Shown: positions 49,835 to 58,606, counted from the stretch's first letter. The stretch: 64,000 nt of DNA from Micromonospora sediminimaris (GCA_900112325.1 FOLJ01000014.1:1-64000); one strand, 5' to 3'. The notes: generated by a model from the letters alone, not told the origin. A program made the numbers and translations.

Positions 49835-50889
49835 TCAAGCGGTCAAGGCGGCGAAGTCGGCGCGTAGGGTGGTGTAGACGTCTCGCACGATGTAGCGCTT
49901 GAGGCAGCGGAGGATCTCCTGCTTGCTGAGGCCCTCCGCAATGCGTCGGTGCAGGTAGGCGCGGGTGCGTGGGTCGTAGCGCATGCGGCACACGGCGATG
50001 GTGTGTAGGGCGTGGTTGGCGCTGCGGTCGCCTCCTCGGTGGAGGCGGTGGCGGCGCACCCGTCCGGAGCTGGCGGGGGTGGGTGCTGCGCCGCAGAGGT
50101 GGGCGAGGGCGGCTTCGGAGTGCAGTCGGTCGGGGTTGTCACCGGCGGTGATGAGTAGTTGGGCGGCGACCTCGGGGCCGACGCCGAACAACGCGGTGGT
50201 GCGAGGTGCCGCGCTCTGAACGATGGGTGTCACCTGCCGGTCGAGGAGGGTGATCTCCTCGGTGAGGGCGGTGACCCGTCGGGCGAGTCCGACCAGGGCT
50301 GCCGCGGTGGCGTGCTCCGGCTCGTGAAGTCTTGCCGGGTCGTAGGTCAATGCCGTGCATCGGCTGACCAGCACGGCGGCGCTGACCCTGGTCAGGTGGG
50401 CTCCCAGGGGTTCGGGGCGGCGGCGACCAGGCCGCGCATCTGATTGAGCGCGGCGGTGCGGGCCTTGACCGCTCCTCGACGGGCGACCCTGAGGGCGCGG
50501 ATGGCCTCGACCGGTCCGGTGCGGGTCTTCGGGGTGCCCATGGCGGTGCCGGCGAGAGTGGCCCTGGCGGCGGCGATGGCGTCGATCGGGTCGGATTTGC
50601 CCTGGTCGCGGCGGGCTCGGCGGTCCGGCCGATCTACCTCCACGACAGGCAGCTTCTTGCTAGTCAGATAGCGGGCCAGGCCTGCGCCGTAGCTGCCGGT
50701 GCCCTCCACGCCCACGGCCGTGACCCGCCCGAAGGAACGCATCCGGGCCAGCAGATCCGCATAACCGGCGGTGGTCGCCGGGAACTCGGCGTCGCCCAGG
50801 AGTCCGCCAGTGCTGTCGATGATCGCGGCGTGGTGCGTGTCGCGGTGGGTGTCGACACCACCGATAACAGACCGCTTCTTGACTGCCAT
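49835..50889 (-). pseudogene. IS110-family transposase, frameshifted
   Basis: N-terminal DEDD (RuvC-like) domain: VIGGVDTHRDTHHAAII, VGVEGTGSYGAGLARYL, VVEVDRPDRRARRDQGKSDP and IDAIAAARA. C-terminal Tnp_20 domain: FGVGPEVAAQLLITAGDNPD, FAHLCGA-like ALAHLCGAAPTPASSGRVR. The two halves are in different frames; the break is near 50390, where AAPNPWEPT ends in a stop while the next frame gives LTRVSAAVLVSRCTALTYDP. One-base change inferred. Ends of IS110 elements lack inverted repeats, so the borders are not defined. Confidence 0.85.
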
Positions 50890-51225
50890 GCTGTTGAGGT
50901 CCGCCCTTCTCGTCGGCGTCGAGATCCGTCGACACGTCACCGGTCAGGCCGTACGGACAACACAGTGGTGGGCGCCTCTCGCACAGGCTCCTATCAGGTC
51001 ACCCAGCGATGAGTTCCGCGGTTGGCTTGAGGCAGAGCACGAGGTCGTGCTCGGGCAAGGTTGCGGGCGTCATGATCGCGGCCGGTATGGGCTTGCGAGG
51101 CGTACGAGGAGACATGCTTCCTCGACGGACTCCTCGGACAGCCATGAGCAAACCGTAGTCCCTGAAAAGATGGTTCGCGCCCCATGAGGCTCTCGTGGAA
51201 GCGCAACTCACCCACCGCACACCCT

Positions 51226-51235
51226 GCGGCAAATT
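51226..51235 (+). repeat. Degenerate intergenic motif (GCGGCAAATT)
   Basis: Two changes from GCGGCAGATC, followed by CCGATG. About 40 bp upstream of the next gene's GTG. Confidence 0.4.
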
Positions 51236-51274
51236 CCGATGTCGCATCACGATGCTGTCAGGCATCATCATCGC

Positions 51275-51637
51275 GTGGATGCCCGCCGAACGATCGTCCT
51301 GGTCGATGACCTTCGTTCGTTCGTGGACGGCCGTGGTGCCCAGGTGGCCCGTACCAGCGCCGCCGGGGTTGAACTTCTCTATCGGTACCGGGACCGGCGC
51401 TTGGACGAGTTGTGGCTGGACCACGATCTCGGTGGGGACGACACGATCTGGCCGGTCGTGGAGGTCTTGGAGCGGGCCGCGTTCGACAAGCGTCCCTTTG
51501 ACGTCGGCGTCATCACCGTCCACTCCGCCAACCCGACCGGCGCCGCGAAGATCGCCCAGGTCTTACGGCACTGGGGGTATCGCGTCCGCGTCGCGTCGGG
51601 GTCTACCGACGTCGGCTATCTCGACGGCCCCGCATGA
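51275..51637 (+). CDS. Cyclic-phosphate-processing receiver-like protein
   Basis: 120 residues from GTG (VDARRTIVLVDDLRSFVDG). Receiver-type fold: the DD pair in LVDDLRSF, phospho-acceptor-like DHDLGGDDTIWPVVEVLE, VGVITVHSANPTGAAKIAQV and WGYRVRVAS. The pattern LDHDLGGDDT is typical of the cyclic-phosphate-processing receiver-domain family, found near RNA-repair and polynucleotide-kinase-type genes; no such gene is nearby here. It stands alone between two copies of the degenerate intergenic motif. Confidence 0.8.
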   Translation: MDARRTIVLVDDLRSFVDGRGAQVARTSAAGVELLYRYRDRRLDELWLDHDLGGDDTIWPVVEVLERAAFDKRPFDVGVITVHSANPTGAAKIAQVLRHWGYRVRVASGSTDVGYLDGPA

Positions 51638-51684
51638 GCTGACCGGCTCGAACGCCCCGTCCGACGGCCACCACACTCGCACGG

Positions 51685-51694
51685 GCGGTAGATC
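51685..51694 (+). repeat. Near-match of intergenic motif (GCGGTAGATC)
   Basis: One change from GCGGCAGATC, followed by CGGATC, 47 bp after the receiver-like gene. Confidence 0.5.
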
Positions 51695-51919
51695 CGGATC
51701 CCTGTTCAGGCGACGATGACAGGCCACCGGGAGCCCCGCAGCCCGTGGGGTCCAATCTTCAGCGGGCGTATCGCAGGGCGCAGTCGAGGCAGGCCGTCTC
51801 GGCGCTGACCTCGGTCGCAAGTCGCATCTTGAGGTCGGGATTCTTGCTGTTCAACGGCGGTGAGAGACGGTCGCGAGGTCGGCCTGGACGACCTCTTCTG
51901 GGACACCTATTAGACGACG
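51695..51919. other. Gap before the PadR operon
   Basis: About 225 bp with no supported gene; the PadR promoter lies at its right end. Confidence 0.4.
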
Positions 51920-51940
51920 CATAGTACCGGCCGTACTATG
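51920..51940. promoter_or_regulatory. Probable PadR operator
   Basis: Inverted repeat with perfect 8-bp arms CATAGTAC and GTACTATG around CGGCC, ending 6 bp before the padR-type start codon. Overlap with the promoter fits autorepression, the usual mode of PadR regulators. Confidence 0.65.
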
Positions 51941-51946
51941 TGGCAC

Positions 51947-52345
51947 ATGGTAGTGAAAGGCGAGTCGGGCGAATCGGCCGAGCGGCAGGCCCAGCTCCTG
52001 CGCGGCTGCTTGGACATGTGCCTGCTCGCGCTACTTGCCGCCGAGCCTGCGCACGGCTACCAACTCGTCCGCCGACTCGACGCCGCTGGATTCGGAACGG
52101 TGAGCTACGGCACCGTCTACCCGTTGATCACCCGACTGCACCGCTTAGGACTCGTGGCCAACGCGATGCAGCCCAGCCCCAACGGCCCACCCCGCAAGGT
52201 CTACCGGCTCACCGACACCGGCCATGACCGACTGAACGTCTGGCGCGAGCAGTGGACCCAGTTCGCCAGCGTCGTGAACGAAACCCTCGCCGTCCGTCCG
52301 CTGAATCCAGGAGATGACCATGAGCACGTCGACGCCGGCCGTTGA
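51947..52345 (+). CDS. PadR-family transcriptional regulator
   Basis: 132 residues. PadR winged helix: LLRGCLDMCLLALLAAEPAH GYQLVRRLDAAGF, TVSYGTVYPLITRLHRLGLV, PNGPPRKVYRLTDTGHDRLN VWREQW. Short PadR subfamily with little C-terminal dimer domain. The ATG of MVVKGESGES was chosen. The operator-like repeat directly upstream and the overlap with the membrane-protein gene suggest that it represses its own two-gene operon, as PadR regulators of membrane or transport genes do. Confidence 0.9.
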   Translation: MVVKGESGESAERQAQLLRGCLDMCLLALLAAEPAHGYQLVRRLDAAGFGTVSYGTVYPLITRLHRLGLVANAMQPSPNGPPRKVYRLTDTGHDRLNVWREQWTQFASVVNETLAVRPLNPGDDHEHVDAGR

Positions 52346-52979
52346 CAACCTCCTCGCCGCCGCCGACCGAGAATGGCGCGCTCTCGGCATACACCGCCGC
52401 GACCGGGCCACTCTGGCTGCCGACCTGCGAAGCGAACTCGACGCCGCAACTGCCGACGGGATCGATCCTGCGCAGCTTCTCGGCACTGACCCCACCGGCT
52501 TCGCCCTGAGGATCGCCGAGGAAGCCGGCGTGCAGCGGATCCCACCGCGCTACGGCCAGGTGCTTGGCGTGGCGAGCGCGGGCGCAGTGCTCTCCCTCAT
52601 CGTGGGATACATCCTGGTCATCGGCCTGCACCAGGCATTCGTGGCGGCATTCGACCTGCCGCGCGACGTACGCGTACCGGTGTGGCTCGCCGCTGGCGTC
52701 TTCTACGCCGGCGTCGCAGCGGTCGTCGTCGCCGGCGCCGTCCTCGCCGTGCGCATCGCCCTGCGCGACGTACCCCGCATCCCACACACCGCTACACGAA
52801 TGACACTGCTCCTGCCACCCACGATCGCCCTCGCGATCGCTGCCGCGGCGGCATTCGGCTGGGCGCTCGGCTTCCCGCTCACCCCACTGGCGATCGGAAC
52901 CGAAGCGGCGATCGTCCTCGCCGCCTTCCTCGCCGCAACGGCGCTGGCCCGCCGCAGTTCCGTAACCGCGGCCGGCTAA
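52320..52979 (+). CDS. Membrane protein co-transcribed with PadR regulator
   Basis: About 219 residues. A cytoplasmic helical head (VDNLLAAADREWRALGIHRR, LRSELDAATADGIDPAQLLG), of the HAAS-like type seen next to PadR genes, is followed by four to five transmembrane segments: VASAGAVLSLIVGYILVIGL, VWLAAGVFYAGVAAVVVAGA, MTLLLPPTIALAIAAAAAFG and IVLAAFLAATALA. The ATG has AGGAG 6 bp upstream, inside the 3' end of the PadR gene. The target of PadR control is probably this gene; transport substrate or sensing role unknown. Confidence 0.82.
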   Translation: MSTSTPAVDNLLAAADREWRALGIHRRDRATLAADLRSELDAATADGIDPAQLLGTDPTGFALRIAEEAGVQRIPPRYGQVLGVASAGAVLSLIVGYILVIGLHQAFVAAFDLPRDVRVPVWLAAGVFYAGVAAVVVAGAVLAVRIALRDVPRIPHTATRMTLLLPPTIALAIAAAAAFGWALGFPLTPLAIGTEAAIVLAAFLAATALARRSSVTAAG

Positions 52980-53055
52980 GCCAACCGATGTGACGCATCA
53001 GCAAAGAAGAAGATCACCACGACGCGGGCAGCGACGACCAGCCAACGCGCACGAA

Positions 53056-53065
53056 GCGGCAGATC
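53056..53065 (+). repeat. Intergenic motif GCGGCAGATC, copy 4
   Basis: Exact motif followed by AGGATG, in the 119-bp gap between the membrane-protein gene and the ATP-grasp gene. Confidence 0.7.
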
Positions 53066-53098
53066 AGGATGCCCCGATCTGGGATGCACATACGACAG

Positions 53099-53959
53099 TC
53101 AGCTGGTGCCGGCGAGCAGCGCGGTGACCAGCGAGCTGGGCTCAGTGGTGGCCGGGCGGTCACTGACCTGGCCGTCGCCGATCTCGATGATCCGCCAGAC
53201 TCCGTCGTCGCGGAGGGCGAGGTCGACCGTGATGAACGGCAGGCCGAGTGCGGCGATGACCGGTGTGACCGCGACCAGGTCCACGTCGAGGTGCGGAACG
53301 TCGTTCGGAGTGTCGGGATGCGCACTGACCAGGACGCAAACGCCGTTGACCCACCAGGTACGCGCCTCGACGGAGGTGAACCGCTCATAGCGCCGGAGCA
53401 CGAACCCGCCGACGAAATCGTCTTCACGCAGATGCCGCAGACGGCTCGCCACCTTCCACGCCGTCTCGCTATCGGCGAGGTCGGGAATGAACACCGCCTC
53501 GTGCCAGTAGTGCTTCATCGACTTGGTGTAGTCACGCAGGACGGCCGGGCCGTTGCCCAACTCGACGCGTACCCGATCGAAATCGGCGCGCAGGTCGCCC
53601 CCGGTCCACACCGACGTGGGGGTGTATGCCGCCAGCGCGGCGTACCAGCCGGGCAGTTCGTGGGCCTGCCGGTACTGCTCGGGCGAGGTTCGCAGCGTCA
53701 CGCCGCGCCGGGACAGCGCCTCAGCGAAGGCCGCGTACTGCTCGCTGCGCAGCATCCAACCGCGGTAGACCGCCTCACCGCCGGCGGGCACCAACGCCAC
53801 CGCCTGATCCGCACGCCCCGGCCCGGTCAGCGCGTCGTGGTCGACCACCGCCACGTCAAGCCCGGCATCACCAGCAGCCACCGCCTCCGCCCTGAAATGC
53901 TCGTCAGGACGGCGCGGTCGCAGTGGATCCGCAGGAACCAGCAGCATCACACCCCGCAT
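53099..53959 (-). CDS. ATP-grasp protein (R2K clade)
   Basis: About 286 residues. A short N-terminal domain (VMLLVPADPLRPRRPDEHFR) and the ATP-grasp fold with the R2K-clade pattern: AVLRDYTKSMKHYWHEAVFI, FVGGFVLRRYERF, ARTWWVNGVCVLV, LPFITVDLALRDDGVWRIIE IGDGQVSDRP (metal-binding acidic residues). R2K ATP-grasp proteins are predicted peptide or RNA/protein ligases in conflict and tagging systems; substrate unknown. ATG chosen at MRGVMLLVP; an ATG 33 bp earlier and one 12 bp later are alternatives. Single gene on the minus strand. Confidence 0.85.
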   Translation of the reverse strand: MRGVMLLVPADPLRPRRPDEHFRAEAVAAGDAGLDVAVVDHDALTGPGRADQAVALVPAGGEAVYRGWMLRSEQYAAFAEALSRRGVTLRTSPEQYRQAHELPGWYAALAAYTPTSVWTGGDLRADFDRVRVELGNGPAVLRDYTKSMKHYWHEAVFIPDLADSETAWKVASRLRHLREDDFVGGFVLRRYERFTSVEARTWWVNGVCVLVSAHPDTPNDVPHLDVDLVAVTPVIAALGLPFITVDLALRDDGVWRIIEIGDGQVSDRPATTEPSSLVTALLAGTS

Positions 53960-54047
53960 CGTGCCCGACCCGGCCAGCAACCTCCACGCCATATTCCACC
54001 CGCATCGCGCACGGGGAGCGGCACGAGAGTGCGGCTTACTCTGCCAG

Positions 54048-54764
54048 CTAGTGGCCGTCGAAGCGAAGTTGCGCCATGTTCGTTCCGTCGTCGTCCTTGG
54101 CGAGCAGGTCCTTGTACCGATGCGCGTCTCGCTCGGCGATCACGCGGGCTTGTGCCACGAGATCGTGCAGGTTTGCAGGGTAGTACTCGTCCTTGAGGAT
54201 GAATCCGCGGGCCAACCACTCCCGGGTGGCCACATGCCGGCACGTAAGGAATGCGGCCAGGCAGGCGATCCGATACAGGCCACGCAGATCGGCCACCTCG
54301 TCGTCCGCAGCCCGGCTCGTCGGGGTTGGCCGGCACGCACGAAGGGCCTCGACGGACTCGTAGACGAGGCTGACCTGAGACCAGTACCAGGCACGGACGG
54401 CACACACCTTCTTATGTTCCGGTCCCGTCTCGATCACCGAGATCAGGTAGCGCTGCACGTGGCGTCGCCCGAGCGCCACCAGCAGCGGGTGGATCAGCTG
54501 CTTGTTGAACGAGACATCCTCATCGCACACGATCACCGCCAACACACGATCAGCGAACGGAGCGGCAACCTCGGGCCGTGCGGCCAGAAAGTCACCGAGG
54601 TACAGGCGCTTGGCGTTCCGGCGGTCGTACGCCACGAAACGATCGTTGTTGCGATACGGCTCAGGCAACTCTGGATGCCGCCAGCCCGGGCAGAACTCCG
54701 CCAGGAGCTCATCGAGCCGCTGCTCGAATTCCGTCTCAAGGTCACCATCGGTCCAGCCCTGCAC
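54048..54764 (-). CDS. Hypothetical protein
   Basis: 238 residues, not recognised. Soluble and mixed alpha/beta: TEFEQRLDELLAEFCPGWRH, RLYLGDFLAARPEVAAPFAD RVLAVIVCDEDVSFN, LISVIETGPEHKKVCAVRAW YWSQVSLVYE, then a helical end with ACLAAFLTCRHVATREWLAR. No signal peptide. It lies on the same strand as the ATP-grasp gene, 56-89 bp upstream of it, so the two may form an operon. Confidence 0.65.
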   Translation of the reverse strand: MQGWTDGDLETEFEQRLDELLAEFCPGWRHPELPEPYRNNDRFVAYDRRNAKRLYLGDFLAARPEVAAPFADRVLAVIVCDEDVSFNKQLIHPLLVALGRRHVQRYLISVIETGPEHKKVCAVRAWYWSQVSLVYESVEALRACRPTPTSRAADDEVADLRGLYRIACLAAFLTCRHVATREWLARGFILKDEYYPANLHDLVAQARVIAERDAHRYKDLLAKDDDGTNMAQLRFDGH

Positions 54765-54938
54765 GAAGCAATCATGCCCCTGATCGCCACCATGAAGAAG
54801 CCGCAGGGCACGCCCTCGAGATCGAGGTTCTCAGCTCTGCAGCACCATCCGCGCTCTTGGACCTACAAGGTCTACCTCCTCCCGACGCCCCATCAGCGGC
54901 ATGTGCGGATATCGGCTTGGCGTCAGCTGGTACAGGAT

Positions 54939-55397
54939 ATGGGCGTGAGCGAAAGTCTCCTTCGTGTCGTGCCGACCGTGCCAGATTGGGTGCCGGCCCA
55001 GGACGCCGCGGATGCTGCGGCCGAGGTCGTCTCGGCGATGTGTCCGGGTGCGGGAGAGCTGGTCGCCTGCCGGTACGCCGAGGTTACGTTCATCGACCAG
55101 GGCGTCAACTTCGAGGCAGTCGGCTGCCCGGTCTGCGCGGCTCCGCTGGACTCCGACTGGTGGCAGGAGCGCATGGACGATGCCTATGCCACTCGCTTTG
55201 CAACATTGGACGCTGTGACACCGTGCTGCAGCGCCACCGTTTCGCTCAACGACTTGGAGTACTACTGGCCAGCCGCCTTTGCGCGATTCGAACTTCAAGT
55301 TCGCGATCCAGGCCGTGGCTGGTTGTCGCCCGACGAGGCAGCGCAAGTGTCGACCGTGCTCGGCATCACGGTTCGCCAGGTCTTCAGCCACTACTGA
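54939..55397 (+). CDS. Hypothetical protein with paired cysteines
   Basis: 152 residues, not recognised. CPVCAAPL and TPCCSATVSL give two Cys pairs that could bind zinc. Other segments: LLRVVPTVPDWVPAQDAADA AAEVVSAM, FIDQGVNFEAVG, LNDLEYYWPAAFARFELQVR and a final LSPDEAAQVSTVLGITVRQV. The type is familiar from stand-alone actinobacterial hypothetical genes. ATG chosen; a GTG 6 bp later is possible. An exact GCGGCAGATC motif follows the stop by 31 bp. Confidence 0.7.
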   Translation: MGVSESLLRVVPTVPDWVPAQDAADAAAEVVSAMCPGAGELVACRYAEVTFIDQGVNFEAVGCPVCAAPLDSDWWQERMDDAYATRFATLDAVTPCCSATVSLNDLEYYWPAAFARFELQVRDPGRGWLSPDEAAQVSTVLGITVRQVFSHY

Positions 55398-55427
55398 CGG
55401 AGCACCGCAGGCAACGCCGCCCGCTCG

Positions 55428-55437
55428 GCGGCAGATC
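55428..55437 (+). repeat. Intergenic motif GCGGCAGATC, copy 5
   Basis: Exact motif followed by CGGATAG, 31 bp after the preceding stop codon. Confidence 0.7.
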
Positions 55438-55467
55438 CGGATAGCTGCGGACGCTGCGTCGTCGTAG

Positions 55468-55659
55468 TCACTTTCCGCGCGGCATAGACGGATGCGGGGT
55501 GTGACTGATGGAGCCATCATCGGGCTGCAACCCGGGTAGCTTTCCCAGTGGCGACACCAGTCGCCAGTGATCGTTGCGCACGATCTGTAAGACCGGAGAG
55601 CCATCGTGGCTGTAGGAGAAGAAGCCGTTCATGGCAGCGGTGCTGCTGACCGACGACAT
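55468..55659 (-). CDS. Possible small hypothetical protein
   Basis: 63 residues with plausible protein composition (MNGFFSYSHDGSPVLQIVRN, HWRLVSPLGKLPGLQPDDGS). It lies 9 bp downstream of the membrane-protein gene on the same strand. No recognised family and no clear ribosome site; it may be a relic. Confidence 0.35.
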   Translation of the reverse strand: MSSVSSTAAMNGFFSYSHDGSPVLQIVRNDHWRLVSPLGKLPGLQPDDGSISHTPHPSMPRGK

Positions 55660-55668
55660 AACCCCACG

Positions 55669-56028
55669 TCACTCATCAGAATTCTTGGACCACCTCCACG
55701 AAAGGGTAAACAAATCTGAGAGAAACATGCAACTAAATCGCAACTGCCGCTGAATCAACCCTCTTCCCAGAGGATTGATCGAGGAGTGGGCGGAATCAAT
55801 CGCCCCTACGACGATCACCACGATGAACGAGACGCAGAAGACCACTATGATCGGCACCGCAAAAGCAATTAGCATCGAATGGCCGATCAAGTTATTCTCG
55901 CGCAGGATTATAACCGCCGCGCCCGCACCCACAGCCAGAAATGCCACGCGCCACGAAAGCACCAGCAAGCGGTATGACTTACGCCTCCTAACCACGGCAA
56001 CTTTCTCGCGATACGACGAGTTATCCAT
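55669..56028 (-). CDS. Small two-helix membrane protein
   Basis: 119 residues: a basic head (YREKVAVVRRRKSYRLLVLS), two transmembrane segments (WRVAFLAVGAGAAVIILREN and MLIAFAVPIIVVFCVSFIVV IVVGAI) and a cytoplasmic tail. The GC content is visibly lower than in neighbouring genes, suggesting separate acquisition. Function unknown. Confidence 0.6.
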   Translation of the reverse strand: MDNSSYREKVAVVRRRKSYRLLVLSWRVAFLAVGAGAAVIILRENNLIGHSMLIAFAVPIIVVFCVSFIVVIVVGAIDSAHSSINPLGRGLIQRQLRFSCMFLSDLFTLSWRWSKNSDE

Positions 56029-56314
56029 TTACCGAAACCTCCTCAATCAGGGATCACCAGTCAAACAGGCGCCGTATAGGGCCCAACCCGATACTGCCGT
56101 CGGTTTGACCACTTCGGAGGCTAGCGGGACGCTGCGCCGACTCTGACCTGCAGAAGCGAGAACCCGCCGGTCATGGTGGGAGCAGTTGAGTGCCATTCGA
56201 CGAGTTGGGCGCGGTGCAGAGCTGTTCAGCGCACCCGGCTGCTCCCCCCGTTGCTCCCCGATCTCCGGTGGACGAAGCGGCTCTTGGACGCGTGCGGTTG
56301 GCCGGTGCTGTGGA
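56029..56314. other. Gap without a supported gene
   Basis: About 285 bp between a membrane-protein gene start and the end of the oxidase-like gene. Nothing recognisable. Confidence 0.4.
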
Positions 56315-56845
56315 TCAGGGCTGGGACGCCACGGTGAGCTTGGCGATGTCTGGGGCGTAGACGGTCATCCAGTGCGGATGCAGCCGGTAGTAGACCACGT
56401 CGTTGTCCCAGTCGAAGAGGTCGTCGCCGTAGAAGTCCTTCACGTACGCGAGCACGTCCGGCCAGTCGGTGGCCTGGTCGCCGTTTCGGGGGTTGAGGAT
56501 CTCCACCTTGCCGTGCGTGAAGACGCCGAGGTCCTCACCGCGCATATGGGCGGCGCTGACGGCGGGTCGCGCCGCGAGGTGGCGCGCCTTGGCGGCGTCG
56601 GGCGCCGTGCCGAAGTACCACTTGCCTCGCAGGAAGTGCCCGTCGACACCGCTGATCCGCGGCTCACCCTTCGCCGTCACGCTGGACAGAGCGAGGGTGC
56701 ACATGCCGGTGAGAACCTGGGTGAGCTGCTTCGCGTTCAGTGTGCGCGCGGTGGTGTTGATCGAGCGGAGGTGGGAGGTGGAGCCGGCGAGGGAGGCGTC
56801 AAGAAGGGCTTGGAGCCTGTCGAGATCTTCTGGGGTTTCGCGCAT
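56315..56845 (-). CDS. Pyridoxamine 5'-phosphate oxidase-fold (flavin-binding) protein
   Basis: 176 residues of the split-barrel FMN-binding fold: LTGMCTLALSSVTAKGEPRI SGVDGHFLRGKWYFGTAPDA AKARHLAARPAVSAAHMRGE, then VFTHGKVEILN. This stand-alone actinobacterial subgroup includes flavin- or F420-binding proteins of unknown substrate; a true PNP oxidase is unlikely because the C-terminal dimer motif is absent. ATG at MRETPEDLDRL. Single gene. Confidence 0.85.
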   Translation of the reverse strand: MRETPEDLDRLQALLDASLAGSTSHLRSINTTARTLNAKQLTQVLTGMCTLALSSVTAKGEPRISGVDGHFLRGKWYFGTAPDAAKARHLAARPAVSAAHMRGEDLGVFTHGKVEILNPRNGDQATDWPDVLAYVKDFYGDDLFDWDNDVVYYRLHPHWMTVYAPDIAKLTVASQP

Positions 56846-57036
56846 GGAGGCCTTTGTCTTTCCGCATCTATCTGCGCCGCGCTCCGCGCCTGTCACCGGC
56901 GCCGGCCGATGAACCCATGCTCCACCCAAAGCCTGACACCTTGCGTCATATTTCTTCACCTGGCTTGCGGACGCCAGCGGGCCGCACGGCAGCCTGGGCG
57001 ACGTGAATGGCTCCCGGCCGGCGACGCGCACGCTCT

Positions 57037-57046
57037 GCGGCAGATC
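57037..57046 (+). repeat. Intergenic motif GCGGCAGATC, copy 6
   Basis: Exact motif followed by AGCGTG in the gap between the oxidase-fold gene and the next small gene. Confidence 0.65.
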
Positions 57047-57076
57047 AGCGTGCCGAGCTGGGTGGCCGCAAACCGC

Positions 57077-57301
57077 ATGCGGTCGGGTAACGACTTTGCT
57101 ACCTTGCCAGCGGTGGCGAGGCGAAGGTACTTGGCGAGGGGCGTTGAGGGCGGCTACCGGATCTGGGACAACCGGGCTCGCCGGTGGTGGGGCGACCTTT
57201 ATGAGCTCTACCCAGACGAGTTGCTCAACGAGCTGAACGGCGCCCGTGACTACACCAAGATCACGGCGCTGCTCCGGAAGTACCGAGCACAGAAGCGGTA
57301 A
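57077..57301 (+). CDS. Small hypothetical protein
   Basis: 74 residues: ARRRYLARGVEGGYRIWDNR ARRWWGDLYELYPDELLNEL NGARDYTKITALLRKYRAQK. A compact, aromatic-rich sequence; not recognised, but the composition is that of a real protein. An in-frame GTG at 57113 (VARRRYLARG) gives 62 residues and may be the true start. It directly follows a GCGGCAGATC motif. Confidence 0.6.
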   Translation: MRSGNDFATLPAVARRRYLARGVEGGYRIWDNRARRWWGDLYELYPDELLNELNGARDYTKITALLRKYRAQKR

Positions 57302-57422
57302 CGCAGTACAGCGGTCAGCCAGCCCACGTCGATCGTCAGGACGGACGCCGCCGTCCGTCGATAAGCGACGGTGACGGACTGATGATCTTTACAGGGATCG
57401 AAAGTCGTGCGAGCGTCGGGCT

Positions 57423-57695
57423 GTGCTCCCCATTGGCCTGAGCAACTCCGCAGACGCATCACTGCAGGCTCCGCTCGGGGTCCTCGGGGTTCTGTTCCTG
57501 ACGTTCGCCCTCGGAAACGTCGTCCTGCGGCTGTGGACCAAGCGCCGGCTACGAGCAGGCAGAACGCTGCCGGGACCATCCCGAGCGCTTCGCCTGTTCG
57601 TCAACCACCCGAAGCTCTTCTTCGGTGCCTTGTGCGCACAGATCACGATCGGCGTCCTGCTGGTGCTGACCACCATCGTCGCGACCGGTCGTTGA
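57423..57695 (+). CDS. Small two-helix membrane protein
   Basis: 90 residues with two transmembrane segments (PLGVLGVLFLTFALGNVVLR and FFGALCAQITIGVLLVLTTI VA) joined by a basic loop (LWTKRRLRAGRTLPGPSRAL). Function unknown. A single gene with a GCGGCAGATC motif 72 bp after the stop. Confidence 0.6.
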   Translation: MLPIGLSNSADASLQAPLGVLGVLFLTFALGNVVLRLWTKRRLRAGRTLPGPSRALRLFVNHPKLFFGALCAQITIGVLLVLTTIVATGR

Positions 57696-57766
57696 CAGTC
57701 GGCTCTCCCGTCGACCAGCTACGGGAAGGCTGCCTCAAGGGCGCGGTTTCCTCAGTGCCCGCCTTG

Positions 57767-57776
57767 GCGGCAGATC
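57767..57776 (+). repeat. Intergenic motif GCGGCAGATC, copy 7
   Basis: Exact motif followed by AGTGC in the 91-bp gap between convergent genes. Confidence 0.7.
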
Positions 57777-57786
57777 AGTGCCCAGT

Positions 57787-58266
57787 TCAGGTGGCGGTGA
57801 AGACCACGGCACGCCCCGCGGCCGCGGCCCGCTGGTAGAACGCCCGCACCTCGACGAAGTTGTCCCAGGTGTAGTCGAAGTCGGCGTCGTCGAGGGCACC
57901 GCGGTAGTCGGGGTCGTCGATGGCGTCGAACCGCTGGCGCAGCTGGCCTTGGTCGACGGACTGCAGAGCGGCGGCCACGTCCCGGGCCTCGTCCACCGTG
58001 CGGTAGACCACGACGTACTCGTCGTGCAGCCGGCGCCCGCCGAGCACCGCATGGCTCAACGGATACTCACCACCGTCAGGTTCGAGGGTGCCGTCGGTCA
58101 GGCACCGGTGGATGCCGTCCCATGCCTTGTCGGTGTCGACCCTCAGGCCGTCCTCGGCCCACGACTCCTCGATCTCCTCGATAAGTTCGTCAACCGCGTC
58201 GCTGTCGCCGGCCGCGAGCAGCGACCGCTCCTGCTCCGGCGTGATCGCGAAGTGCACTCCCAACAC
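57787..58266 (-). CDS. DUF1877-family protein
   Basis: 159 residues with the DUF1877 (YfbM-like) signature: GVHFAITPEQERSLLAAGDS, VDTDKAWDGIHRCLTDG, PLSHAVLGGRRLHDEYVVVY RTVDEARDVAAAL, and YTWDNFVEVRAFYQRAAAAG at the end. Full length. The family is widespread, without a known activity, and is often found in polymorphic-toxin-immunity neighbourhoods. GTG start. Single gene on the minus strand. Confidence 0.88.
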   Translation of the reverse strand: MLGVHFAITPEQERSLLAAGDSDAVDELIEEIEESWAEDGLRVDTDKAWDGIHRCLTDGTLEPDGGEYPLSHAVLGGRRLHDEYVVVYRTVDEARDVAAALQSVDQGQLRQRFDAIDDPDYRGALDDADFDYTWDNFVEVRAFYQRAAAAGRAVVFTAT

Positions 58267-58353
58267 GCAGAGATCCTATGCCGATCTTCAGGTTGCGGAG
58301 GTTCACCTCGGACCACGGCACGAAGGAGCAGCAAGGGCGGCCGCGCTCGGTCC

Positions 58354-58363
58354 GCGGCAAATC
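58354..58363 (+). repeat. Near-match of intergenic motif (GCGGCAAATC)
   Basis: One change from the motif, followed by CGTGC, between the DUF1877 gene and the HEAT-like gene. Confidence 0.5.
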
Positions 58364-58606
58364 CGTGCACTCGCGGGCAGCAAACCTGAACTTGTGCTGA
58401 CGTGGAGTGTCTGCGTCGTGGCTGACCTGCCGCCCTGCCAAGGCTCGGCCAACAACGTGGCGCCGATTTTCGCGTGACGAGAGCACCTGGCTCCGTTCTC
58501 GCGAGCGTGGTCATTGGGCCCCTACGTAGGGAGTTGTGCTGCGTACCCTGCTCATCGCAACGAATTCGGTGGAGCGGAGCAGCCCGCCGGTCTCATTCTG
58601 TTCGTG

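Noticed and set aside
53961..54938. Plus-strand frame extending upstream of the 54939 gene
   Set aside because: It runs antisense through the ATP-grasp and hypothetical genes; only the last 152 codons look like protein.
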